From assembly GCF_022568775.1 (NCBI RefSeq), contig NZ_JAKZHW010000001.1, positions 744,001-808,000 of the forward strand: a stretch of 64,000 bases of DNA, written 5' to 3'. Origin of the DNA: Sphingomonas telluris. GTDB lineage: Bacteria > Pseudomonadota > Alphaproteobacteria > Sphingomonadales > Sphingomonadaceae. Below are positions 36,503 to 46,025 of this stretch, piece by piece (the stretch's first letter is position 1; each line of letters starts with the position of its first letter). Made by a program: the position numbers and the translations under genes. Below the pieces are notes generated by a model, which was given only the letters and a program-made list of their open reading frames with translations, was not told the origin of the DNA and searched no databases.

Positions 36503-38476
36503 ATGACTGTTGTGTCGAAGGTCCGAAAGCACGGGCCAAAGGTCCTGCTTTGCCTTTCGGCGACGCTTCTGGCGTCGTGCGAGACGGTTTCGGCACCATG
36601 GCCTTCACGCGTCGCATCCGCTTCCCCCGCGGATGCGGCGCTGGAGGCCAGAGTTCGCTCGATCGTCGCGGGAATGACGCTCGAGCAAAAGATCGGCCAG
36701 ATGACCCAGCCGGACATCCGGTCGGTCACGCCCGACGACGTACGGCGGTTCTACATCGGGTCGATCCTGAACGGCGGCGGCGCATGGCCTGCGATGAACA
36801 TGCATTCGAGCGTCGGCGATTGGCTTAAGCTGTCGGACGCTTTCTACCGCGCGTCGATGTCGACCGACATGCCGGTCCAGATTCCCGTCGTCTGGGGCAC
36901 AGACGCCGTGCATGGGCACAATAACGTCTACGGCGCGACGCTCTTCCCGCACAACATCGGCCTTGGCGCCGCGCACGACCCGCAGCTGATGGAGCGGATC
37001 GGACGGGCGACCGCGGAGCAGGTGCGGGCGACGGGGATCACATGGGCCTTCGCGCCGACGCTTGCAGTAGTTCAGAACCCGCGCTGGGGCCGCACGTACG
37101 AAAGCTACAGTTCCGACCCAGAGCTAATCCGCGGTTATGGCGAGGCGATGGTGCGCGGTCTTCAGGGCCAGCTCGGTTCGTCCACGTCGGTCCTCGCGAC
37201 GGCCAAGCACTGGCTTGGCGATGGCGGCACTTGGCACGGAGTCGATCGCGGCGAGACCCGGACCAGCGAAGCCAATCTCGCGCGCACGCACGGCGCCGGC
37301 TACTACGGCGCGCTGCGTGCGAACGTGCAGACGGTGATGGTGAGCTACTCCAGCTTCACGGACACCGCCTCCGGCCAGGCCTGGGGCAAGATGCATGGTA
37401 ACGCCCACCTTGTCGGTGGCGTGCTCAAGCAGCAGCTGGGCTTCGACGGTCTCGTGGTCAGCGACTGGAACGGCGTCGAGGAAGTGCCGGGCTGCACCAA
37501 GTCGCACTGCCCGCAGGCGATCAATGCCGGCATCGACATGATCATGGTGCCGGACGACTGGAAGCAGTTCATCGCCACCACCGTTGACGACGTGCGGTCC
37601 GGCCGAATTCCGATGAGCCGGATCGACGATGCCGTGACCCGGATCATCCGTGTGAAGCTTCGTTCGGGGCTTTTCGATGCGTCCCCGGCTGCCGATCCGC
37701 ATCCAGACGCGTCGGTCATGCATTCGCAAGCGGTGCGGGATCTGTCGCGCGAAGCCGTGCGCAAGTCGCTCGTGTTGCTGAAGAACGACAACGGTGTCCT
37801 GCCGCTGCGCCGCACGGGCAAGGTCCTCGTCGTCGGCCAAGCCGCGGACAGCCTTCCGATGCAGTCGGGCGGTTGGTCGCTGACCTGGCAGGGCGACAAC
37901 ACCAGGACCTCGGATTACCCGAACGCCGACACCTTGCTCGCCGCGATGCGCAAGAAGCTCGGTTCAGGGGATGTGGATTACAGCGCGGACGGCTCCAACG
38001 TCGATGTTCGACGCTACAACGCAGTCGTCTTCGTGGCTGCGGAAAAGCCGTATGCAGAGGGTGCCGGGGATATCAAATTCCCCGCTTCGATGCGCCACTC
38101 CGCTCGGTATCCGAACGATCTCGCGGCACTCGATCGCGTCAGCGGCAAGGGCGTCCCGGTCGTCACGGTACTGTATTCGGGACGCCCGGTTGCGGCGAAC
38201 GACCTGATCAACCGGTCCGATGCGTTTGTGGCTGCCTGGCTTCCGGGAACGGAAGGACTCGGCATCACCGACCTTCTGCTCGCGGGACAGTCCGGTAATG
38301 CGGCGTACGACTTCACCGGCAAGCTTCCGTTCGACTGGCCCGCAGGCGACTGCATGCCGCAACACGGCGGTTTCCAGTTCGCCCGGGGTTACGGACTGTC
38401 GCTGTCGAGCTCGTCCAACCTGGGCAAGCTTCCCGAGGCCGCCGTCACGATGGTCTGCCCCGCAGAAAGCCGTTAG
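36503..38476 (+). CDS. GH3 beta-glucosidase / exo-beta-glucanase lipoprotein, short form
   Basis: A 657-residue glycoside hydrolase family 3 enzyme with a lipoprotein signal (LLASC, Cys at about 26). The N-terminal barrel includes VVWGTDAVHGHNNV, the KH of LATAKHWLGDGGT, and the nucleophile D321 in LVVSDWNGV. The alpha/beta sandwich ends at HGGFQFARGYGLSL. Related proteobacterial exo-1,3/1,4-glucosidases carry a further C-terminal domain of some 150 residues that is absent here. It starts 8 bases after the receptor. Expected to release glucose from beta-glucan oligomers in the periplasm. Confidence 0.92.
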   Translation: MTVVSKVRKHGPKVLLCLSATLLASCETVSAPWPSRVASASPADAALEARVRSIVAGMTLEQKIGQMTQPDIRSVTPDDVRRFYIGSILNGGGAWPAMNMHSSVGDWLKLSDAFYRASMSTDMPVQIPVVWGTDAVHGHNNVYGATLFPHNIGLGAAHDPQLMERIGRATAEQVRATGITWAFAPTLAVVQNPRWGRTYESYSSDPELIRGYGEAMVRGLQGQLGSSTSVLATAKHWLGDGGTWHGVDRGETRTSEANLARTHGAGYYGALRANVQTVMVSYSSFTDTASGQAWGKMHGNAHLVGGVLKQQLGFDGLVVSDWNGVEEVPGCTKSHCPQAINAGIDMIMVPDDWKQFIATTVDDVRSGRIPMSRIDDAVTRIIRVKLRSGLFDASPAADPHPDASVMHSQAVRDLSREAVRKSLVLLKNDNGVLPLRRTGKVLVVGQAADSLPMQSGGWSLTWQGDNTRTSDYPNADTLLAAMRKKLGSGDVDYSADGSNVDVRRYNAVVFVAAEKPYAEGAGDIKFPASMRHSARYPNDLAALDRVSGKGVPVVTVLYSGRPVAANDLINRSDAFVAAWLPGTEGLGITDLLLAGQSGNAAYDFTGKLPFDWPAGDCMPQHGGFQFARGYGLSLSSSSNLGKLPEAAVTMVCPAESR

Positions 38477-38488
38477 CACCAAGGACGC

Positions 38489-39985
38489 ATGCGCAAGATT
38501 CTGATCGTTGGTGGCGGCTCAGCCGGATGGATGACCGCCGCGTTGATGGGGAAGCTCTTCCAGGGCCTCTACGATGTCGAGCTGGTCGAGAGCGAAGCCA
38601 TCGGAACGGTGGGCGTCGGCGAAGCCACCATTCCGGCGATCAAGAAGTACAATGAACTGCTCGCGCTCGACGAAGCCGAGTTCATGCAGCGCACCCAGGC
38701 CACCTTCAAGCTGGGCATCGAGTTCGTCGACTGGTTGAAGCAGGGTCACACCTACATCCATGCCTTCGGCGTCATCGGGCAGGACTGGGAGTGGCTCCGC
38801 TGCCACCATTACTGGCTTCGCGCGAACGAACGGGGCAGGGCGCGCGACTTTTCCGCTTATTCGATCAACTGCGCCGCGGCGTTGAAGAATAAGTTCATGC
38901 GCGCACGTCCCGACATGGCGGACTCGCCGATCGGCCACATCGCCCACGCCTTTCACTTCGACGCCTCGCTCTACGCAAAATATCTGCGGAGCTTCGCCGA
39001 GCAGCACGGCGTCAAGCGCACCGAGGGGAAGATCCTCGACGTCGAGATGCACGACAACGGCGACATCGCTGCTGTCCGGCTTGAAGACGATCGCCGGATC
39101 GAGGCGGATTTCTTCATCGATTGTTCCGGCTTCCGCGCATTGCTGATCGAGCAGACGCTCAAGACCGGATACGAGGATTGGAGCCACTGGCTTCCCTGTG
39201 ACCGCGCGATGGCGGTTCCTTGCACGCGTACCGACCCGCTGATCCCGCTCACGCGCTCGACGGCGCGGGAAAGCGGATGGCAATGGCGCATTGGCCTGCA
39301 GCACCGGACGGGCAACGGTCTGGTCTATTCGAGCCGCCATATCGACGACGACTCCGCCGAGAAGCTACTGCTGTCGAACCTGGACGGCGAACAACTCGCG
39401 GACCCGAACAAGCTGCGCTTCACTGCTGGTAAGCGGCGCAAGATGTGGAATCGCAACTGCGTCGCCATCGGTCTTGCCGCCGGGTTCCTCGAGCCGCTGG
39501 AATCGACGAGCCTTCACCTAGTCCAGTCGGCAGCTATCCGCCTCGTGCGGCTGTTCCCGGATCGCGCGACGGACCAGGCGACGATCGAGGAGTTCAACCG
39601 CCAGTCGGACTTCGAATGGGAGCGCATCCGCGACTTCATCGTACTGCACTATTGCGCGACCGAACGCGATGACTCGGACTTCTGGCGCTACTGCCGGACG
39701 ATGGAGTTGCCCGACACGCTGCAGCGGAAGATCGACCTGTGGAAATCCAACGGGCGCGTCTTCCGCGAGGACGAGGAATTGTTCAGCGAGGAAAGCTGGA
39801 TCCAAGTCTTCATCGGACAAGGCGTGATCCCGCGCTCCTGCGACCCGCTGGTTGCAATCAAGAGCGACGCGCAGATCGAACAATTCCTCGGCAACATCGC
39901 CGCGACCATCGACCGCTGCGTTGACGTCATGCCCTCACACTCGGATTTCGTGCAGAAGTTCTGCCCCGCGGAGCCGGTCTCTTGA
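38489..39985 (+). CDS. Flavin-dependent halogenase (tryptophan-halogenase family)
   Basis: A 498-residue protein. The FAD motif GGGSAGWMTA is at the N terminus, with GTVGVGEATIPAI near 40. The halogenase catalytic Lys is K74 in TFKLGIEF. The EPLESTS motif gives E338-S339, matching PrnA E346-S347. The diagnostic WxWxIP appears as W264-Q-W-R-I268 followed by Gly instead of Pro. Relatives in TonB-receptor clusters (BrvH-like) halogenate free indoles. It is embedded between two glycoside hydrolases in one operon, which is odd; its natural substrate is unknown. Confidence 0.9.
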   Translation: MRKILIVGGGSAGWMTAALMGKLFQGLYDVELVESEAIGTVGVGEATIPAIKKYNELLALDEAEFMQRTQATFKLGIEFVDWLKQGHTYIHAFGVIGQDWEWLRCHHYWLRANERGRARDFSAYSINCAAALKNKFMRARPDMADSPIGHIAHAFHFDASLYAKYLRSFAEQHGVKRTEGKILDVEMHDNGDIAAVRLEDDRRIEADFFIDCSGFRALLIEQTLKTGYEDWSHWLPCDRAMAVPCTRTDPLIPLTRSTARESGWQWRIGLQHRTGNGLVYSSRHIDDDSAEKLLLSNLDGEQLADPNKLRFTAGKRRKMWNRNCVAIGLAAGFLEPLESTSLHLVQSAAIRLVRLFPDRATDQATIEEFNRQSDFEWERIRDFIVLHYCATERDDSDFWRYCRTMELPDTLQRKIDLWKSNGRVFREDEELFSEESWIQVFIGQGVIPRSCDPLVAIKSDAQIEQFLGNIAATIDRCVDVMPSHSDFVQKFCPAEPVS

Positions 39986-41409
39986 GGCGCCTCGTTACGG
40001 CTGCGCTGGCGGCGCTGTCGCTCGCCGGCTGCACGAGCATCTCGCTCGGCCCTCCTCAGTCTGCTGATGTTTGGCTGACAACGGCGGACGAGACGCAAAA
40101 GCTGACACAGCAGCCGGCGGTTGAGCCGCAGGGTCCCGCAACCGGTGGCGAAAGCCTGATCGTCGATACGTCAGAGCGCTTCCAGAGGATGCACGGCTTC
40201 GGGGCAGCGATCACCGATGGTTCGGCGCAGCTGATCAGCGGCTTGCCCGAGGACCAGCGCAAGGCGCTGATGATGGAGCTTTTCGGGCGGGGACCCAATG
40301 GGCTGGGATTGTCCTTTACGCGGCTGACCGTCGGAGCATCCGACTTCTCGCCCGATCACTACAGCTACGACGACACGCCGGATAATTCACCCGATCCTGA
40401 GCTCCGGCATTTCTCGATCGATTACGCGCGCCGTTTCGTCCTGCCGCGCACGCGCGAGGCGCTGGCGATCAATCCCGATCTCAAGGTGATGATCAGCCCA
40501 TGGAGCGCGCCCGCGTGGATGAAGACCAGCAAGAGCCTGATCAAGGGGCAGCTGGCACCCGAACATTATCCCGCCTTTGCCAATTACCTGGCGCGCGTCG
40601 TCGAGGAGTTTGGCCGCGAGGGCGTGCGCGTCTCGATGCTGACGATCCAGAATGAGCCGGACTTCGAGCCGGCCGACTATCCGGGCATGCGCGTGAACTC
40701 GCCGGATCGCGCGATCATCATTGGGCGCCATGTTGGGCCCGTCTTCCGCGCTCGCGGGCTCAAGACGCAGATTCTCGATTACGACCATAACTGGGACAAT
40801 CCGGAGATGCCGTGGACCGTGCTGTCGGACCCGGTGGCACGGAAGTACGTCTCGGGAGTCGCATGGCATTGCTACGAAGGCGACGTTCCGGCGCAGTCCC
40901 AGGTGCATGACGCATTCCCCGACAAGGACGTCTGGTTCACCGAATGCTCCGGCGGGGAATGGCAGCCGAAATTTGGCGAGACGCTGGGTTGGATGACCAG
41001 CAAGCTGATCATCGGAGGCGCCAACAATTGGTCACGCGGCACGCTCCTTTGGAACCTGGCGCTCGATCCAGCGCATGGTCCGCACAAGGGCGGCTGCGGG
41101 GATTGCCGGGGCGTCGTGACGATCGATCCGGCGACGGGAGCAGTCACGCGCAACGTCGAATATTACGTGCTGGGTCACGCGAGCCGCTTCGTGCTTCCGG
41201 GCGCCTACAGGGTGGCCGCCGCCAGCAAGGACGACTCCGTCGAGGCAGCCGCCTTCCTCAACACGGACGGCAGCCGCGTCGTAATCCTCCACCGCAAGTC
41301 GGGCGATGGACCGACGACGCTGGTGCTCGACGGTCAGCGCTACACGGTCACGCTTCCAGGCGGCGCGGTCGCGACCCTGCGCTGGAGCGCGCCAAGCGGC
41401 GCAAAGTGA
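39982..41409 (+). CDS. GH30 glucosylceramidase-like / exo-beta-1,6-glucanase lipoprotein
   Basis: A 475-residue GH30 enzyme with a lipoprotein signal (LSLAGC). The (beta/alpha)8 barrel begins at HGFGAAITDGSAQLI. The acid/base is E225 in TIQNEPDF and the nucleophile is E321 in VWFTECSGG, both standard for GH30. A small beta domain closes the C terminus. The TTG start overlaps the halogenase stop and its own stop overlaps the MFS start (GTGA). In a laminarin locus it would remove beta-1,6 side chains; that substrate is inferred from neighbours. Confidence 0.93.
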   Translation: MRRLVTAALAALSLAGCTSISLGPPQSADVWLTTADETQKLTQQPAVEPQGPATGGESLIVDTSERFQRMHGFGAAITDGSAQLISGLPEDQRKALMMELFGRGPNGLGLSFTRLTVGASDFSPDHYSYDDTPDNSPDPELRHFSIDYARRFVLPRTREALAINPDLKVMISPWSAPAWMKTSKSLIKGQLAPEHYPAFANYLARVVEEFGREGVRVSMLTIQNEPDFEPADYPGMRVNSPDRAIIIGRHVGPVFRARGLKTQILDYDHNWDNPEMPWTVLSDPVARKYVSGVAWHCYEGDVPAQSQVHDAFPDKDVWFTECSGGEWQPKFGETLGWMTSKLIIGGANNWSRGTLLWNLALDPAHGPHKGGCGDCRGVVTIDPATGAVTRNVEYYVLGHASRFVLPGAYRVAAASKDDSVEAAAFLNTDGSRVVILHRKSGDGPTTLVLDGQRYTVTLPGGAVATLRWSAPSGAK

Positions 41410-42704
41410 CCGCGGCGACCGACGACAGGCAGCGCACCTTCCTCGCCTTCGCGGCGGTCACCACGCTCTTCTTTGCCTGGGGCTTCATCACGTCGAACAA
41501 CGATCCGCTGATCGTTGCCCTGCGCGCCGCCTTCAGCTTGAACTACACCGAGGCTCTGCTCACGCAGATCGTCTTCTTCCTAGCCTACGGGATCCTGTCG
41601 CTGCCCGCCGCCTGGCTCACCAGCCGCATCGGCCCGGTCGACATGATCCTGGGGGCGTTGGCGGTGATGGCCGGCGGCTGCCTGCTCGTGGTTTTCAGCA
41701 CGAACTTCGGAGCCTTCTGGCCGATCCTCGGAGCGCTATTCGTGCTCGCCTCCGGATTCACGGCCTTGCAGGTCGCGGCCAATCCGCTTGCAGCCGACCT
41801 TGGTCCTCAGAAGCGCACCCACTTCCGCCTAAACTTCGCGCAAGCCTTCAACTCGCTGGGCGTGGTCATCGGCGTTCATTTCGGGTCGCTGGTAATGCTC
41901 GGCGATCCGGCTTTGCAGTCGGGAGGGCATGGCGCGATGTCTGTCGCGAGCCGGGGTGAGGTCCTCCAAGCCGTCGACCGCGCCTTCATCATGATGGCGA
42001 CCCTTCTCGGTGCCTTGCTTCTGCTATTCGCGCTGATCAGGCGGTTCCTGGCGGAGGTAGCGCCTCATCAACCGCCTCCGGTTCCCGCAGGCATGTTCGA
42101 GGCGCTGCGGTCGCGTTGGGCCATCTTCGGCGCAATCGCCATCGGGCTTTACGTCGGCGCCGAGGTGTCGGTTGGCAGCATCATGATCAACTTCCTCAAC
42201 CAGCCGCACGTGCTTGGGCTGTCCTTCGAGGACGCCGGCGGCCATCTCGCCAATTTCTATTGGGGCGGCGCGCTGTGCGGGCGGATTATTGGCACGCTCT
42301 TGCTGACAAGGGTTCGCGCCTCGCGGCTCCTGACGGCCTGCGGCCTTGCCGCGGGGCTTCTCTGCGTCGTTGTTCTCGCAAGCGACGGGCCGCAGGCGGG
42401 CTATGCCGCCCTGTCGATCGGCCTCTTCAATTCGATCATGTTCCCCACGATCTTCACGATCACGCTCGAACGCTCCGGCGTCTCCCAAAGCGCCACGTCT
42501 GGCCTGCTGTGCCTGGCGATCTTCGGAGGCGCGCTCCTGCCGATCTGCGTCGGCACGCTCGCCGATCAGCTCGGTTTGGGGGCCGCCTTCGCGATTCCGC
42601 TGCTCGCGTATCTGTTCATCGCATTGTTCGCACTGTCATCTCGCAACGAGAGCTGGGGTGAGGCTGGCGTGGAGCCAGCCGTCGCCGGCTCGCCACTGCC
42701 TTAA
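41406..42704 (+). CDS. FucP-type MFS sugar transporter
   Basis: A 432-residue major facilitator with about twelve hydrophobic segments. The N terminus FAAVTTLFFAWGFITSNNDPL is the sugar:proton symporter (FucP/GlcP) signature, and FTALQVAANPLAADLG matches the helix 4-5 region. I use the GTG overlapping the GH30 stop; the frame upstream is read-through of that gene. It would import the glucose or glucan dimers produced in the periplasm by the operon's hydrolases. Inner membrane. Confidence 0.92.
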   Translation: MTAATDDRQRTFLAFAAVTTLFFAWGFITSNNDPLIVALRAAFSLNYTEALLTQIVFFLAYGILSLPAAWLTSRIGPVDMILGALAVMAGGCLLVVFSTNFGAFWPILGALFVLASGFTALQVAANPLAADLGPQKRTHFRLNFAQAFNSLGVVIGVHFGSLVMLGDPALQSGGHGAMSVASRGEVLQAVDRAFIMMATLLGALLLLFALIRRFLAEVAPHQPPPVPAGMFEALRSRWAIFGAIAIGLYVGAEVSVGSIMINFLNQPHVLGLSFEDAGGHLANFYWGGALCGRIIGTLLLTRVRASRLLTACGLAAGLLCVVVLASDGPQAGYAALSIGLFNSIMFPTIFTITLERSGVSQSATSGLLCLAIFGGALLPICVGTLADQLGLGAAFAIPLLAYLFIALFALSSRNESWGEAGVEPAVAGSPLP

Positions 42705-42719
42705 GACTGGAGATTGCTC

Positions 42720-43568
42720 ATGTCGCCGCTCATGCTCCTTCTCCTTGCCGGCCAATCGACCTTTACGGTCACCAACGCCTCCTATGACGGTCGGGTCGAG
42801 CGTCCCGCGGATGCTCGCCTCGTGTGGGCTGATGAATTCGAAGGGCATGCGCTGGATCAAGCGCGCTGGGTGTATGACACCGCCTTCAACAAGCAGGGCT
42901 GGTTCAACAAGGAGCGCCAATATTATTCAGCGGGACGGCCCGAGAACATTCGCGTCGCGAACGGCGTCCTGACGATCGAGGCGCGGCACGAGAAGCTCGA
43001 TCCCGCGAAATTCCCCGACTGGGGAGGTCAGGATTACACGTCGGCGCGCATCTATTCGAAGGGACCGGGGTGGACCTACGGATTCTATGAAGTTCGTGCG
43101 AAGCTCCCCTGCGCCCGGGGCAGCTGGCCGGCGATCTGGATGCTCCCGGTCGACATGAAGACGTGGCCCGATGACGGCGAGATCGACATCATGGAGCAGG
43201 TCGGGGCGGAACCGAACCTGATCTACGCTTCGCTTCACACTGGCCTCTTCAATCACGTGAAGAAGACCCAGCGCAGCGCCCAGAAGCTGCTGCCGACGAG
43301 CTGCAGTGAGTTCCACCGCTACCAGCTCGACTGGAGGCCGGACTCGATCACCATCGGCGTCGACGATCGCGGTATCCTACGGGTGCGCAACGACCAGCCG
43401 GGAGGGAAGGGCGCCTGGCCCTTCGACACGCCGTTCAAGATGATCCTCAACCTCGCCATCGGCGGCGATTGGGCAGGGGCCAAGGGGATCGATGATGCCG
43501 CCATGCCTCAGCGCATGGAGGTCGATTATTTTCGTGTGTGGCAGGTGGCGCCGGGCGAGCGCGGGTAA
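42720..43568 (+). CDS. GH16 endo-beta-1,3-glucanase (laminarinase-type), exported
   Basis: A 282-residue GH16 beta-jelly-roll enzyme. The catalytic motif is E154-x-D156-x-x-E159 in GEIDIMEQV; ARGSWPAIWMLP precedes it and MILNLAIGGDWAG follows, as in laminarinases. A short hydrophobic N terminus (SPLMLLLLAGQ) serves as signal sequence. ATG at 42720 is preferred over an upstream TTG because GGAG lies about eight bases before it. It would cut long beta-1,3-glucan chains into oligomers for the GH3 enzymes. Confidence 0.93.
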   Translation: MSPLMLLLLAGQSTFTVTNASYDGRVERPADARLVWADEFEGHALDQARWVYDTAFNKQGWFNKERQYYSAGRPENIRVANGVLTIEARHEKLDPAKFPDWGGQDYTSARIYSKGPGWTYGFYEVRAKLPCARGSWPAIWMLPVDMKTWPDDGEIDIMEQVGAEPNLIYASLHTGLFNHVKKTQRSAQKLLPTSCSEFHRYQLDWRPDSITIGVDDRGILRVRNDQPGGKGAWPFDTPFKMILNLAIGGDWAGAKGIDDAAMPQRMEVDYFRVWQVAPGERG

Positions 43569-43575
43569 CAGGGAG

Positions 43576-45840
43576 ATGTTCGTGGGAAAGACTATTGCGT
43601 TGCTTGCGACCGCCGCTGTCGCGCTTTCCATCTCAGCTCAGGCGATTGGCCAAAAAGCGGCGGCTGCTCAGCCGGCCGCGACCGATTCGGACCAACCCTG
43701 GCTCAATCCCAAGCTTTCACCTGAGGAACGGGCGAAGGCGGCCGTCGGCGCGATGACGCTAGACGAGAAGCTGAGACTGATCTTCGGCTATTCCGATCAG
43801 GCCGTGACCGACGTCGCGAAGGTTCCTGACGAGATCGTCTCGCCGGAGCTCAAGGCCGCGATTCAGACCCGTGCGGTCAAGGGCTCGGCGGGCTTCGTCC
43901 CGGGTGTCGCGCGCCTCGGCATTCCGGACCAGACGCAGACCGACGCCTCCATCGGCGTTCGCAACAGCCTCATCCCGAGCACGGCCTTGCCATCATCGCT
44001 CGCGACGGCGGCCAGCTTCGATCCTGAGGTCGTTCGTGCCGGCGGCGTCATGATCGGCGCAGAGACGCGGGCGACAGGGCACAACACGATGCTGTCCGGG
44101 GGCGTGAACCTGGCGCGAGAGCCCAGGAACGGCCGCAATTTCGAATATGTCGGGGAAGATCCGCTGCTCGCCGGAATGATGGCCGGCGCACTCATAGACG
44201 GTATCCAGTCCAACGACATCGTCTCTACGATCAAGCACTATGCCGTGAACGACGCCGAGACCCTTCGTACGAGCGTGGACGTGACCATTTCGGCCGAGGC
44301 CATGCGGCAATCCGACCTTCTGGCATTCGAGCTCGCCATGGAGCGCGGCAAGCCCGGATCGGTGATGTGCTCCTACAACCTCATCAACGGCCGCTGGGGC
44401 TGTGAGAACGACTACCTGCTCAACAAGGTTTTGAAGCGCGATTGGAGCTTCAAGGGCTTCGTCATGAGTGATTGGGGCGCGGTCCACTCAACCCTGTCGG
44501 CGAACGACGGCCTCGACCAGTTCACCGGCTTCTGCTGCGTCGGCGACAAGCCATGGTTCGCGCCGCCCGCGATCAAGGCCGCATTGCAGTCGGGCGAGCT
44601 CTCGCAACGACGCTTGGACGACATGGTCGAGCGCATCCTGTGGGCGCTCTATGCGAAGGGCGCCGTGGACAATCCGGTGAAGGCTGCGCCGATCGACTAT
44701 GCGGCCCATGCGAAGGTCTCGCAGGCCGCGGCGGAAGCCTCGATGGTCCTCCTCAAGAACGAAGGCGGCTTGCTGCCCCTGCGTGGTGTAAAAACGATCG
44801 CCGTTATTGGCGGAAACGCGGACCGCGGCGTCATCGCCGGTGGCGGTTCGTCGGACGTGACGCCGGTGGGCGGCGCGATCCTGATCGACAAGCATACCTA
44901 CATGCCGTCGGCGCCCCTGGCGGAGCTCAAGCGCGAACTGCCGAGAGCGAAGATCAGCTTCGATGGCGGGACCGACCCGGCAGCCGCCGCCGCAGCCGCA
45001 GCAGCCGCCGACGTCGCTATCGTCTTCGTGACGCAGCACAATACCGAGGGTTGGGACGGCGACCTGGAGCTCCAAAACAATCAGGACGCCCTGATCGCTG
45101 CGGTTGCGCAAGCCAACCCAAAGACGATCGTCGTGCTGGAAACAGGCGGAGCGGTGCTCATGCCATGGGCCTCCCAGGTGCCCACCATCCTCGAAGCATT
45201 CTATCCTGGCATCCGGGGTGGCGCTGCAATTGCTCGGACATTGACTGGCAAGGTGAACCCGTCGGGCCATCTGCCGATCAGCTTCCCGGCATCGCTCGAC
45301 CAGCTCGCGCATCCGCAATTGCCCGGCCGCGGATCGCCCGATGGGACGCCAGCCCACATCACCTACGATGAGGGCGCCGCCATCGGATACAAATGGTACG
45401 ACGTGAAGGGCTACAAACCGCTGTGGGCGTTCGGCCACGGGCTCAGCTACACGAGCTTCGGCCTGTCGGACCTGACCGCTCAGCCGGACGGAAAGGGCAT
45501 CAAGCTCAGCTTCTCCATCCGCAACACCGGCAAGCGCGCCGGTAGCGGCGTGGCGCAGGTCTATGTTTCGCCCCAAGACTGGAAGAAGGTCGGCTGGGAA
45601 GCGCCAAGGAGACTCGTCGCTTTCGCCAAGGCAAGTCTCAAGCCTGGCCAGAGCAAGCGATTCGAGCTGACGGTGGATCCTCGCTTGTTGGCGACATACG
45701 AAGCGGCGGAGAACAATTGGCACATCCGCGCAGGGACCTACGAGCTAAGGCTCGGGCAGTCCTCCGACGGCGAAATGCAGACCGTGCCAGTCACGCTGCC
45801 CGACAGCGTCTGGAGCGCCGCTACCGGCGCTGCGAGCTGA
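43576..45840 (+). CDS. GH3 beta-glucosidase, full-length with fibronectin-III domain, exported
   Basis: A 754-residue GH3 enzyme. Signal peptide near residues 1-25 (ISAQA). The barrel has the LAREPRNGRNFEYVGEDP loop and the nucleophile D299 in FVMSDWGAV. The second domain starts at ASMVLLKNEGGLLPL, and a C-terminal fibronectin-III-like domain contains VAQVYVSP. A run of ten Ala lies near residue 475. A GGGAG box touches the ATG directly, so the GTG two codons later (MGKTIALL), with six-base spacing, may be the true start. Last gene of the glucan operon, 10 bases from the tRNA-Lys 3' end. Confidence 0.93.
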   Translation: MFVGKTIALLATAAVALSISAQAIGQKAAAAQPAATDSDQPWLNPKLSPEERAKAAVGAMTLDEKLRLIFGYSDQAVTDVAKVPDEIVSPELKAAIQTRAVKGSAGFVPGVARLGIPDQTQTDASIGVRNSLIPSTALPSSLATAASFDPEVVRAGGVMIGAETRATGHNTMLSGGVNLAREPRNGRNFEYVGEDPLLAGMMAGALIDGIQSNDIVSTIKHYAVNDAETLRTSVDVTISAEAMRQSDLLAFELAMERGKPGSVMCSYNLINGRWGCENDYLLNKVLKRDWSFKGFVMSDWGAVHSTLSANDGLDQFTGFCCVGDKPWFAPPAIKAALQSGELSQRRLDDMVERILWALYAKGAVDNPVKAAPIDYAAHAKVSQAAAEASMVLLKNEGGLLPLRGVKTIAVIGGNADRGVIAGGGSSDVTPVGGAILIDKHTYMPSAPLAELKRELPRAKISFDGGTDPAAAAAAAAAADVAIVFVTQHNTEGWDGDLELQNNQDALIAAVAQANPKTIVVLETGGAVLMPWASQVPTILEAFYPGIRGGAAIARTLTGKVNPSGHLPISFPASLDQLAHPQLPGRGSPDGTPAHITYDEGAAIGYKWYDVKGYKPLWAFGHGLSYTSFGLSDLTAQPDGKGIKLSFSIRNTGKRAGSGVAQVYVSPQDWKKVGWEAPRRLVAFAKASLKPGQSKRFELTVDPRLLATYEAAENNWHIRAGTYELRLGQSSDGEMQTVPVTLPDSVWSAATGAAS

Positions 45841-45850
45841 GAGGAGAAAA

Positions 45851-45926
<76 letters not shown>

Positions 45927-46025
45927 ACTGCCATTCGGCGGATGCTCCGGCGGCAATTGCGCCTTGAGCGGCGTGGCCGGTAGCATGGCGAAACTTGCTG
46001 CGCAACCGGGGGATTGCAACTCCGG

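Noticed and set aside
44980..45010. GCAGCC/GCCGCA triplet run in the second GH3 gene as a possible slippage or phase-variation tract
   Set aside because: The repeat is in frame and imperfect (mixed GCA/GCC/GCG Ala codons), so changes would only alter Ala number; it looks like a normal Ala-rich loop.
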